From the NCBI GenBank assembly GCA_027296185.1, contig JAPUJL010000272.1:1-7402 (forward strand): 7,402 nucleotides of DNA, read 5' to 3'. Below, piece after piece: positions 1 through 6,744 of this stretch (position 1 is its first letter; every line of letters begins with the position of its first letter). A program made the position numbers and the translations under genes. The notes below the pieces were generated by a model that saw nothing but the letters and a program-made list of their open reading frames with translations, made no database searches and was not told the origin of the DNA. Origin of the DNA: SAR324 cluster bacterium. Its GTDB lineage: Bacteria > SAR324 > JACQKK01.

Positions 1-40
1 GTGGCACCGGCTTCAATATAGCGCCCCGCCCGGCCGATCG

Positions 41-60
41 AAAGAATCCGGCCTCGCCGG
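41..60 (-). terminator. Candidate intrinsic terminator after the LptF/LptG permease gene
   Basis: On the minus strand CCGGC pairs with GCCGG around a three-base GAG loop, followed by ATTCTTT. A second hairpin (GGCGCCG with CGGCGCC at 65-86, eight-base loop) lies between it and the permease stop. Together they fit the end of an operon, but the T tract is interrupted and whatever follows is outside the window. I see no gene in bases 1-108. Confidence 0.35.
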
Positions 61-108
61 CCGCGGCGCCGATCCATCCCGGCGCCAACGGTTCCCGACA
101 GCTGGGGC

Positions 109-1206
109 TCAAGCCGCGTTGCGGTTCATCCGCCAGATGCGGAACACGCCGAACAGCGCGATCAGAACAGCGGGCAGCGCCAGCATCGCTGGGTGAGCAT
201 CGCCCGCCATCACCACGTTCCGGGAACCGATCCACAAAACGTAATACGCAAGCACGAGGAAGATCGCGCGCAAAATTCCGCCCGTTCGCCGTAACCGGGG
301 ATTCACCAGCGCCAGCGGCAGGGCCGCCGCCGCGAAGGCCAGGCAGGCCCAGGGCGTGGTGACGCGCGTGTAAAATTCGATTGCCAGGCGGTTCCATTCC
401 AGGGAGCCCGGGGCCGCTGCCTCCATGCCAGCCAACAGCTCTCGCGTGGGGTAGGTCCACCGGGCCTCCACTTCCCGCGTGTCCAGCTTGGCCGGACCGC
501 CCAGTTCCAGCACATAATCGAGAGTGCCGAAGGTGGCGGTGTGAAACACGGCCGGATCCTCGCCTTCGGTGTACATTTGCCCATCCTGCAGGCGGAAAAC
601 CACGCGGCCCCGCTCTTCGTCGACGACGATGCGTCCCCGGTCGGCGACGACCACGGGCGATCCGGGCTTCAACTGGCGGTCGGCCAGGAACACCGACCGC
701 ACCTCCTTATCGGGCATCCGCTTGCCGATGCGGATCACCTTGTCGCCGAAGTCGAAGTTCAGCTCGCCCGGGACGATCCCGTCCTCCGCGTGGGCGCGGA
801 TGATGTCGATCTGCAGGTCCAGAAAGAGCCGGTTCGCGGCCGGCTGAATCGCCAGGGTCATCGCCGCGGTGAGCCCCACGCCCACTAAGCCGAAGGTCAG
901 GATGGGGCCGGCATACCGCCAGAGGCTCTCGCCCGCCGCACGCATGGCGATCACCTCCGAATCCACGCTCTGCCGGATCACGGTGATCAGCACGGCTCCC
1001 AGGACGCCGATGGGCAGCATCACCGTCACGGACTGGGGAATCAGGAAGGCGAACATCATGGCGCCTTCCGCGAACGCCAGGTGCCGTTCCACCATCAGGG
1101 AGATCAGGTTGTAAATCTTCCCCATCATCAGGGTGAAGCTCGTCACCCCCAACGTCAGGAAGAAGGGACCGATCATCTCCAGAAAGATGGAGCGGAACAG
1201 GATCAT
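109..1206 (-). CDS. lptF: LptF/LptG (YjgP/YjgQ) family permease
   Basis: LptF and LptG form the inner-membrane channel of the Lpt ABC transporter (with the ATPase LptB), which pulls LPS out of the inner membrane toward LptC and LptA. The 365-residue product has the family layout: three N-terminal membrane helices (about 12-33, 48-77, 98-120), a periplasmic beta-rich jellyroll region (about 121-280) and three C-terminal helices (about 283-302, 311-327, 339-356). The conserved cytoplasmic coupling motif SEVIAMRAAGES (83-94) is clear. The segment EWNRLAIEFYTRVTTPWACL before helix four matches the family pattern. It starts at ATG 1206, overlapping the oxidoreductase TGA as ATGA, so translation is probably coupled. 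The upstream part of this frame, back to 1536, is a shadow of the oxidoreductase. I cannot say whether it is LptF or LptG; no partner gene is visible, so the symbol is tentative. Confidence 0.88.
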   Translation of the reverse strand: MILFRSIFLEMIGPFFLTLGVTSFTLMMGKIYNLISLMVERHLAFAEGAMMFAFLIPQSVTVMLPIGVLGAVLITVIRQSVDSEVIAMRAAGESLWRYAGPILTFGLVGVGLTAAMTLAIQPAANRLFLDLQIDIIRAHAEDGIVPGELNFDFGDKVIRIGKRMPDKEVRSVFLADRQLKPGSPVVVADRGRIVVDEERGRVVFRLQDGQMYTEGEDPAVFHTATFGTLDYVLELGGPAKLDTREVEARWTYPTRELLAGMEAAAPGSLEWNRLAIEFYTRVTTPWACLAFAAAALPLALVNPRLRRTGGILRAIFLVLAYYVLWIGSRNVVMAGDAHPAMLALPAVLIALFGVFRIWRMNRNAA

Positions 1207-2153
1207 GGGGACCGGTTGCGCTCGATTTCCGCCGCGATCCGCTCCGCGAGCGCCATCACCTCCAGCGCCGCTCCGCCCGGCACCGCTGGCGGCTTGCCCA
1301 GCCGTACCGCCTCGAGGAACGATTCGATTTCCGCCAGCAGCGCATCGGCCGATTCCAGGGGCGGCGCCTCCTGCCGGAAGTTGGGCGAGACCGCCCCGTC
1401 CCGGCCGGGTTGAGTCGTGTAAATCCGGACGCTCGGCTCGGCCAGGTCCAGGGAGAAGTAAGCGTCGGGCTGAAAGATGCGCAGCTTGCGTTCGGATTTG
1501 GTGGAGATGCGGCTGGCGGTGAGATTGGCCACGCATCCGTCGGCGAACACGATCCGGGCGTTGGCCAGATCGGTGTGGCCGGTGAGCACCGAGACGCCCA
1601 TGGCGTGCAGGTCCTTCACCGGCGCCTTAACGAGGGTGAGAACCAGGTCCAAGTCGTGGCTCATCAGGTCGAGCACCACGTCCACGTCGAGGCCGCGCTC
1701 CTTGAAGGAGGCGATGCGGATCGCCTCGATGAAGCGCGCTCCCGACACCCGGCGGCGGGCCGCCGCGAACGCCGGGTTGAACCGCTCCAGGTAGCCCACC
1801 TGCAGCGCCAGTCCGCGCGCCTGGGCAAGCTGCACCAGTTCCTCCGCTTCCGTCCGGCTGGCCGCGATGGGCTTTTCCACGAGCACGTGGACGCCCGCCT
1901 CGAGGCACTGGCGCACCACCGCCCGATGATCGGCGGTGGGGACGGCCACGCTCACCGCACGCGCCCGGCCGAGCACGTCCACGGCATCGGTGAAGGCGGG
2001 AGCGTTCACCTCGGCGCCCACGGCTTCGGCGCGCGCCCCATCGGTGTCCACCACTCCGATCAATTCGCAATCGGGAAGGTCGCGATATTTTTGTGCGTGA
2101 AACCGGCCTAGATAGCCCACACCGATGACGGCGACGGGGATTCTGTCGGCCAA
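1203..2153 (-). CDS. Gfo/Idh/MocA family NAD(P)-dependent oxidoreductase, probably sugar-nucleotide related
   Basis: The 316-residue product has an N-terminal Rossmann domain with GVGYLG (11-16) and an acidic Asp36 at the end of the second strand, which suggests a preference for NAD(H). The family motif EKP (93-95) supplies the catalytic Lys94. A C-terminal alpha/beta substrate domain includes GYLERFNP (120-127) and DLMSHDLDLV, with His166 at the usual active-site position. Members oxidise or reduce sugars, inositols or UDP-sugars. Oxidoreductases of this family lie between lpxI and lpxB in Geobacter-type clusters, and GnnA, which makes the 3-keto intermediate of UDP-GlcNAc3N for lipid A, also belongs here. 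A GnnA-like role is possible, but no GnnB aminotransferase is in view. The start is a TTG at 2153, placed just before the first strand; an ATG five bases upstream is out of frame. The stop overlaps the next start (ATGA). Confidence 0.85.
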   Translation of the reverse strand: MADRIPVAVIGVGYLGRFHAQKYRDLPDCELIGVVDTDGARAEAVGAEVNAPAFTDAVDVLGRARAVSVAVPTADHRAVVRQCLEAGVHVLVEKPIAASRTEAEELVQLAQARGLALQVGYLERFNPAFAAARRRVSGARFIEAIRIASFKERGLDVDVVLDLMSHDLDLVLTLVKAPVKDLHAMGVSVLTGHTDLANARIVFADGCVANLTASRISTKSERKLRIFQPDAYFSLDLAEPSVRIYTTQPGRDGAVSPNFRQEAPPLESADALLAEIESFLEAVRLGKPPAVPGGAALEVMALAERIAAEIERNRSP

Positions 2154-2168
2154 GGCATTCCGCCCGCG

Positions 2169-2600
2169 CTATTCGTTATCGATGAGGGCCATGCGCAGCT
2201 CGCCCTGTGAGACGACCTTGCCCTCGACACGGGCGAATGCCCGGAATACCACCAGGTTGAGCCGGCGGTTGACGATTTCCACGTCGATAATCAACTGATC
2301 TCCGGGGATCACCAGGGATTTGAAGCGCGCCTTGTCGATGCCGGCGAAGAGCAGCGACTTGGTTTCGGGGTTCGGCTCCGTGGAGTAGCCCAGCATCCCA
2401 CAAGTCTGGGCCATTGCCTCCACGATGAGCACGCCGGGCATGATCGGCCTTCCCGGAAAATGGCCGTTGAAGAACTCCTCGTTGCCGGTGACGTTCTTCA
2501 GGGCCCGGCAGGTTTCACCCGGCTTCATCTCGAGAATGCGGTCGATGAGCAGGAAGGGATAACGGTGGGGGAGCCACCGCTTGATCTGCTCCAGGTCCAT
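2169..2600 (-). CDS. fabZ: FabZ, 3-hydroxyacyl-ACP dehydratase
   Basis: FabZ dehydrates (3R)-hydroxyacyl-ACP to trans-2-enoyl-ACP in cytoplasmic type II fatty-acid synthesis. The hotdog-fold signature is complete: [12 protein letters not shown] near the N-terminus, [12 protein letters not shown] with the catalytic His, and VEAMAQ with the catalytic Glu, then a C-terminal [14 protein letters not shown] strand. I chose the ATG at 2600 (143 residues, [16 protein letters not shown]), which matches the usual FabZ N-terminus; GAGGA lies 13 bases upstream, rather far. The frame stays open to a GTG at 2666, which would add 22 polar residues and leave only 13 bp after skp, but no Shine-Dalgarno precedes it. 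In related clusters fabZ stands between lpxD and lpxA; here both are absent, and the oxidoreductase gene follows after 15 bp. Confidence 0.93.
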   Translation of the reverse strand: MDLEQIKRWLPHRYPFLLIDRILEMKPGETCRALKNVTGNEEFFNGHFPGRPIMPGVLIVEAMAQTCGMLGYSTEPNPETKSLLFAGIDKARFKSLVIPGDQLIIDVEIVNRRLNLVVFRAFARVEGKVVSQGELRMALIDNE

Positions 2601-2679
2601 CGCGGTGCCGGATTCCTCGGGCTCCGCCGCGATCGAGGCCGAATCTTGGGTCAGGGGTTTTTGCACGGGGCTGTAGAAG

Positions 2680-3234
2680 CTATTGAACGGTTTGAATCTG
2701 TTTGTAGCGTTCGATGACTTTATCGGTGATGTCCTCCATCTCGAAGCTGGAGTACAGGATCACCTGCGAGGACGCCTTTTCCAATACGATATCCCACCCG
2801 TCCTCCTTGGACACCAGATTGATGACAGTCTTCAGCTCGTTGAAGATCGTCTCGGTGTAGCGGCGTTCCTTGTCCTGGAGCTCTTTCTGGGCCTGTTGCA
2901 CGGCGTTGCGCAACTGCCGCTCCATGTTCCTTAGCTCGTCTTCCCGTTCGGCGCGGGCAGCGCCGGTCAACAGGATGTTGTTGTCGAGCTCCTCCCGGGC
3001 CTCCTTCAGGCTGGTTTCCTTGGCCTTGAGCTCGCTTTCCATCTGGGCCTTGTCGGCGCGGAGAATCTTCTTGGAGCGCTTCCCGGCCTCGGACTCGTTC
3101 AACGCGGTGTTGAGGTCGACCACGGCGATGCGCAGACCCGCGGCGGCCCCTTGGGCGGTGGCGACTTGGCCGGTCCAGGGCAGCAAGGATGCGGCGGCCG
3201 CCGCGGCGAGCGTCAGACGAAACAAAGTGTGCAT
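2680..3234 (-). CDS. skp: Skp/OmpH family periplasmic chaperone
   Basis: Skp traps unfolded outer-membrane proteins in the periplasm and delivers them to BamA, whose gene lies just upstream. I chose the ATG at 3234 because the product then opens with a normal signal peptide (MHTLFRLTLAAAAAASLLPW, cleavage likely after ATAQ near residue 28). An upstream in-frame ATG at 3300 would add 22 residues in front of that signal and is less likely. The mature part starts with the typical strand LRIAVVDLNTALNESEAGK (34-52). A long charged coiled-coil region follows (about 52-130), forming the tentacle helices, and the C-terminal strand region contains GWDIVLEKASSQVILYS (146-162) and the helix DITDKVIERY. 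At 184 residues it is slightly longer than E. coli Skp (161 with signal). No clear Shine-Dalgarno is visible. Confidence 0.88.
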   Translation of the reverse strand: MHTLFRLTLAAAAAASLLPWTGQVATAQGAAAGLRIAVVDLNTALNESEAGKRSKKILRADKAQMESELKAKETSLKEAREELDNNILLTGAARAEREDELRNMERQLRNAVQQAQKELQDKERRYTETIFNELKTVINLVSKEDGWDIVLEKASSQVILYSSFEMEDITDKVIERYKQIQTVQ

Positions 3235-3309
3235 GCGATGGGTTCGAGAGTAGCGTGAGGATCCGGAGACGGCGTTTCCGAGGCCCCGGTCATAACACAT
3301 AAATCCCGC

Positions 3310-5805
3310 TCAGAACAGGGTGCTGATCGTAAAATCGAACTTGTCGGGCGTCTCGCCCGATTCCCTCGTCAGCTTGGTGCCGTACTCGAAGCGGAACACC
3401 CCAAGGGGCGAGATCAGGCGCACGCCCACCCCCACGGACTGCCTGAGGTCGAAGAACTCGGGCTCCTTCTCGCGGAGCAGCTCGTATTGCCGGCGTTCCG
3501 CGTTGACCTCGCCAGCGTCGTAGAAGATCACGCCACGCACGTTGTCGCCCGCGAGGGGAAACAGCAATTCCAGATTGAACAGACGCTCGAAGATGCCGCC
3601 TCCCCGCAATTCGTCGAGCTCCTTGTCGTTGAGCTCGATCGTTCGCTGGTCGATGAAGGTGTCCACTGGGATGCCGTTGGAATCCAGGATCGGATCGCCG
3701 TTATCGTCCAGCAGGGGGACGCGAATTTCGTTGAGCTCCCGCTCCAGCCGGCCGAAGGGTCCGCCCACATCTAGGAAATCGTAGCCGCGCAGGGTCGTGA
3801 TGCCTCCCAGGCGGAAGCGGTCCTGGGAGGGAATCTCGTTGTCGCCCACCTGTTCCAACCAACTCACCCGCGCCCGGCCCATGAGCACCATAGTGCTCGT
3901 CTCGTTGAGCGCCATGAACCGCCGGTAGCGCACGCGGTAGCGGCGGTATTCGGTGGTGCCGTCGAGCACGAGACCGCCGATCTGACTTACCGAGAGCACC
4001 ACCTCCGTACCGTCGGTGGGGAAGATCGGGTGATTCACCGTGCTGTAGGAGAACGCCGTGGTGAACGAACGGATCTTCTCCGTGTTGACGCTGCTCCGCT
4101 CGAAGGTTCGATTGATGCCTTCCAGCGTGAACGTGATGCGGAAGATGCGGAATACGGGAAAGCCGAATCCCTGGGACAGCCGCAATTCCTCGAAGGCGCC
4201 CCGGTTCTGTTCGGTCAGGTCGTCCAGCCTGCGGAAGGCGAAGGAGGTGTCGCTGGAAATGTCCGTGTCCAGCAGATGCGGCTCGATGAAATCGACGGAA
4301 TAATTCTGGCGGATCCCCCGTTGACCCGTCGCGGCGCGCAATCGCAGGGTCTGCCCCCGCCCGAACAGGTTGCCCTTGGACAGGGAGAGGGCCAAGCTCA
4401 GCTTGGTTTGCTCGCTGAAGCCCAGCTGCGCCTGAAAGGTGCCCGTCTGGGTCTCCTCGACTTTCGTCACAACGTCCAGGACGTTGCCCACCTCCGTGGG
4501 TTCCGTATCCATTTGCAGGCTGGGCTGAAAATAGCCCAGTCTCCGCAGGTTGTTCTGGGATTCGCGCAGCTTACGGCCGTTGTAGAGCTCGTTTTCGCGT
4601 ACCTCGAACTCGCGGCGGACGACGAAGTCGCGGGTTTCCGCGTTGCCCTGGATTTCGATGCGGCCGATATAGGCCTTCTCGCCCTTGACGATGCGGTAGA
4701 CGACATCGACGATCTTGGTCTCGTCGTTGATTTTGCGGTCGGCGATCACCCGCACGAATGCATAGCCCTGCTCCTGATAGATCTCGTTCAGGCTGAACAC
4801 GTCCTGGTTCTGATCGAAGGGGTTGTAGACTTCCCCCTCGACCAGGCGGAGGGCGGAGAGGAGCCGTTCCTTGTCACCCAGGATGTCCCCGGCGATATCG
4901 ACGGTGCCCGTGAAGTACTGGTCGCCTTCGGCGATGTCCATGAGAACTTCGACGCGGGAGAATTCCGGGTTGTGAATCACCCGTACCAGGGGCTTGTCGA
5001 TGAACAGGCGGATGTAGCCGTTGCGCAGGTAGGCCGCCGAGACGACCTGCAGGTCCTGGTTGATCTTCAGCTCGTCCAGCACGCCGGAATCGTTGATCCA
5101 ATCGAAGCAGTCCACCTCGGAGGTCTGGATCATCCGTTGGATTTCCAGCTCGGTGAACACGACGTTGTTCCGCGTGCGGATGTTCGTTACGTACACCCGC
5201 GGCGTCTCCTCGATGAGCACGTTGACCCCAATTTCCCGCTCGGAGATCTGCTCGGCCCGATAGCTGACGACGACGGAGAAATAACCCTCATCGCGGTACT
5301 CCTGGCGCAACTGCTCCAGCATCTTCTCCACTTCGCTGGGCCGGTAGACGTTGCCGACCTTGACCGTCATCGCGCGCCCCAGGTCCGTCTTGCTCAGGAG
5401 CGTATTGCCGTGCAGCCTGAGGAAGGCGATGCGCGGTTTTTCCACCACCACGAAGATCAACCGGATTCCCTGACCGGGCACCTCCTCGGCGTACGCCTGG
5501 ACATCGCTGAAGTAGGCAAATCCGTAGATCGTCTTGATGTCCTCGGTCACCCGCTGCCGGTCGACCGGATCGCCGATCTTGCTGGCCAGGTTGGAGAGGA
5601 TGAGCCCCATTTCCACCTGCACCACCCCCTCGACGCGGATATCCACCACGATGTTGGGGGTCTGTCCTCTCGCGGAAGGGGCCCCCAACAGCGCGAAGGC
5701 CAAGCCGGCGAGGAGACAACGGAGGGTAAGGGCATTTGGGACGCCGCACCGGCGGCCGTGCGGCAGGCGGGGGCGCCCCAATCGCGGGCGGGTTCGATCA
5801 ACCAT
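3310..5805 (-). CDS. bamA: BamA (Omp85), outer-membrane protein assembly factor
   Basis: BamA is the core of the BAM machine that folds and inserts beta-barrel proteins into the outer membrane. The 831-residue product has a signal peptide (hydrophobic core about 30-41, likely cleavage near 47) behind an unusually long basic n-region of about 22 residues. Five POTRA domains follow, beginning at roughly 51, 124, 202, 297 and 378, and then a C-terminal barrel from about 450. The conserved loop-6 motif appears as LRGY (672-675) within GGITTLRGYDF, and the protein ends in Phe, as outer-membrane barrels do. Length is close to E. coli BamA (about 810). Residues 684-738 form an acidic insertion after LRGY. 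The ATG at 5805 overlaps the lolD stop by 8 bp, which suggests translational coupling; no Shine-Dalgarno is visible and I see no better start before the signal peptide. Skp follows after 75 bp. Confidence 0.95.
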   Translation of the reverse strand: MVDRTRPRLGRPRLPHGRRCGVPNALTLRCLLAGLAFALLGAPSARGQTPNIVVDIRVEGVVQVEMGLILSNLASKIGDPVDRQRVTEDIKTIYGFAYFSDVQAYAEEVPGQGIRLIFVVVEKPRIAFLRLHGNTLLSKTDLGRAMTVKVGNVYRPSEVEKMLEQLRQEYRDEGYFSVVVSYRAEQISEREIGVNVLIEETPRVYVTNIRTRNNVVFTELEIQRMIQTSEVDCFDWINDSGVLDELKINQDLQVVSAAYLRNGYIRLFIDKPLVRVIHNPEFSRVEVLMDIAEGDQYFTGTVDIAGDILGDKERLLSALRLVEGEVYNPFDQNQDVFSLNEIYQEQGYAFVRVIADRKINDETKIVDVVYRIVKGEKAYIGRIEIQGNAETRDFVVRREFEVRENELYNGRKLRESQNNLRRLGYFQPSLQMDTEPTEVGNVLDVVTKVEETQTGTFQAQLGFSEQTKLSLALSLSKGNLFGRGQTLRLRAATGQRGIRQNYSVDFIEPHLLDTDISSDTSFAFRRLDDLTEQNRGAFEELRLSQGFGFPVFRIFRITFTLEGINRTFERSSVNTEKIRSFTTAFSYSTVNHPIFPTDGTEVVLSVSQIGGLVLDGTTEYRRYRVRYRRFMALNETSTMVLMGRARVSWLEQVGDNEIPSQDRFRLGGITTLRGYDFLDVGGPFGRLERELNEIRVPLLDDNGDPILDSNGIPVDTFIDQRTIELNDKELDELRGGGIFERLFNLELLFPLAGDNVRGVIFYDAGEVNAERRQYELLREKEPEFFDLRQSVGVGVRLISPLGVFRFEYGTKLTRESGETPDKFDFTISTLF

Positions 5806-6505
5806 TGGGTCCGGAGGAGTGGGCAGGATTCAACAGCCCGTGCTCCAACACGTAGCGCCGATTCATTCGCCCCGCGATATGAAGGTTATGGGTTACCAGG
5901 ATGAGGGTGAGGCGGTGCTCCCGGTTCAGCCGCAGCATGAGGTCGCACACGGTGGCGCTGGTATCCTCGTCGAGATTCCCCGTCGGCTCGTCGGCCAGCA
6001 GGACGGTGGGACCGTTCGCCAGCGCCCGGGCGAGGGCCAGGCGCTGCTGCTCTCCCCCCGAAAGCTGTGCGGGCTTGTGAGTGGCCCGGTCGGCGATGCC
6101 CACCTCATCCAGCAGGGCGGTGGCCTCCCGCTGCAACGGCAAGGTGCGGCCCGCTCGGATCCACATGGGCATCATGACGTTTTCCAGCGCCGTAAAGTCG
6201 TTGAGCAGATGTTGGAACTGGAAGACGAATCCGATCGTATCGTTGCGAAAGCGGGCGCTCTGCTCGCCGTTCAGCGTGGAGATCTCGGCGCCCTCGATGC
6301 GGATCGTGCCGCGGTCCGGGCGGTCCAGGGAACCCAGGAGATACAGGAACGTGCTCTTGCCCGCCCCGGAGGCGCCGGTGATCGCCACCGTGTCGCCCTT
6401 GGCCACGGAAAGAGAAGCTCCGCGGAGGATCTGGAGAATGTTCCCCTCGCCATCCCGGTAGGATTTATGAAGGTCACTCACCTTAATGAATGCCGTCGAC
6501 GCCAT
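5798..6505 (-). CDS. lolD: LolD, ATP-binding subunit of lipoprotein-release ABC transporter
   Basis: This 235-residue ATPase is the cytoplasmic energy subunit of the LolCDE/LolDF type system, which detaches acylated lipoproteins from the inner membrane and passes them to the carrier LolA. All ABC motifs are intact: Walker A GASGAGKS (44-51), Q-loop VFQFQHLLNDFTALENV (94-110, typical of LolD), signature LSGGEQQR (148-155), Walker B VLLADEP with Glu173, D-loop GNLD (176-179) and switch His206. The length matches the family. It starts with ATG at 6505; upstream only a TAAGG lies about 12 bases away. It seems to be the first gene of the operon and its stop overlaps the bamA start. No LolC/E permease is adjacent. 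MacB-like ATPases are close relatives, but the Q-loop region and the bamA-skp context favour LolD. Confidence 0.9.
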   Translation of the reverse strand: MASTAFIKVSDLHKSYRDGEGNILQILRGASLSVAKGDTVAITGASGAGKSTFLYLLGSLDRPDRGTIRIEGAEISTLNGEQSARFRNDTIGFVFQFQHLLNDFTALENVMMPMWIRAGRTLPLQREATALLDEVGIADRATHKPAQLSGGEQQRLALARALANGPTVLLADEPTGNLDEDTSATVCDLMLRLNREHRLTLILVTHNLHIAGRMNRRYVLEHGLLNPAHSSGPNG

Positions 6506-6519
6506 TCGACTTTACAGCC

Positions 6520-6533
6520 TTACCGCTCGGTAA
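6520..6533. promoter_or_regulatory. Perfect palindrome TTACCG-N2-CGGTAA in the lolD leader
   Basis: Two six-base arms separated by two bases form an exact inverted repeat 15 bases before the lolD start codon. It may be an operator for a dimeric regulator. In RNA it could form a five-pair hairpin that overlaps the only Shine-Dalgarno-like stretch (TAAGG) and so masks it. Both readings are inference; a chance palindrome of this size is possible. Confidence 0.35.
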
Positions 6534-6621
6534 CGGGTGGGGTGTGGGGTGGGATAGCGCCTCTCCCTAGGCAGGGGGCCAATCCGTCCTGGATCGGTTA
6601 CAGATTTCCCACACCGCTCAG

Positions 6622-6651
6622 ACTGTAACCAATCGGAAAACTGCAGGTCAA
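6622..6651 (-). promoter_or_regulatory. Candidate sigma70 promoter for the lolD-bamA operon
   Basis: On the minus strand there is TTGACC (6651-6646, five of six matches to the -35 consensus), an 18-base spacer, and TACAGT (6627-6622, four of six matches to the -10 consensus). Transcription would begin near 6615 and leave a leader of about 110 bases before the lolD ATG. It sits directly after the terminator-like hairpins and is the only sizeable gap between genes in the window, which supports it. There is no experimental evidence. Confidence 0.4.
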
Positions 6652-6657
6652 GGAATC

Positions 6658-6675
6658 GCACCGGGCGAGCGGTGC
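6658..6675 (-). terminator. Second terminator-like hairpin before the lolD promoter
   Basis: On the minus strand GCACCG pairs with CGGTGC around a six-base loop, followed by GATTCCTT. The downstream arm ends just before the proposed -35 element of lolD. It could close the upstream unit, or act in the promoter region. The U tract is interrupted, so strength is doubtful. Confidence 0.3.
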
Positions 6676-6684
6676 TGTGTGAAA

Positions 6685-6699
6685 CGGTGGCCGTCACCG
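6685..6699 (-). terminator. Weak terminator-like hairpin after the pseudo-NBD gene
   Basis: On the minus strand CGGTG pairs with CACCG around a five-base loop, followed by TTTC. It lies about 45 bases after the stop codon of the upstream gene. The stem is short and the T run is poor, so this is only suggestive. Confidence 0.25.
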
Positions 6700-6744
6700 G
6701 GGCGGCGGTTGCGGCCTTGGCATTCCGCCAACCGGAGCGGCGGA

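Noticed and set aside
15..40. TATATT on the minus strand near the left edge as a -10 box for a downstream gene
   Set aside because: No convincing -35 element is found at proper spacing and the gene it would serve is outside the window.
1207..1536. N-terminal extension of the permease frame
   Set aside because: The extra residues are Arg/Gly/Ala-rich and antiparallel to nothing known; they come from the out-of-frame end of the oxidoreductase gene. The ATG at 1206 gives a proper LptF/LptG N-terminus and an ATGA overlap.
1410..2111. A 233-codon plus-strand frame opposite the oxidoreductase
   Set aside because: It is His- and Gly-rich, as expected from the reverse complement of this gene, and has no family features.
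3235..3300. 22-residue extension of Skp to an ATG at 3300
   Set aside because: It would place a polar stretch before a well-formed signal peptide, so the ATG at 3234 is preferred.
4030..5904. A 624-codon open frame on the plus strand opposite bamA
   Set aside because: It is exactly antisense to a well-conserved BamA frame in GC-rich DNA, where the mirrored codon bias removes stops. Its translation shows no recognisable fold, only reflected acidic and hydrophobic repeats.
5534..6628. A 364-codon plus-strand frame opposite lolD and the 5' part of bamA
   Set aside because: It spans two genes with clear families on the other strand and has no motifs; it is an antisense shadow.
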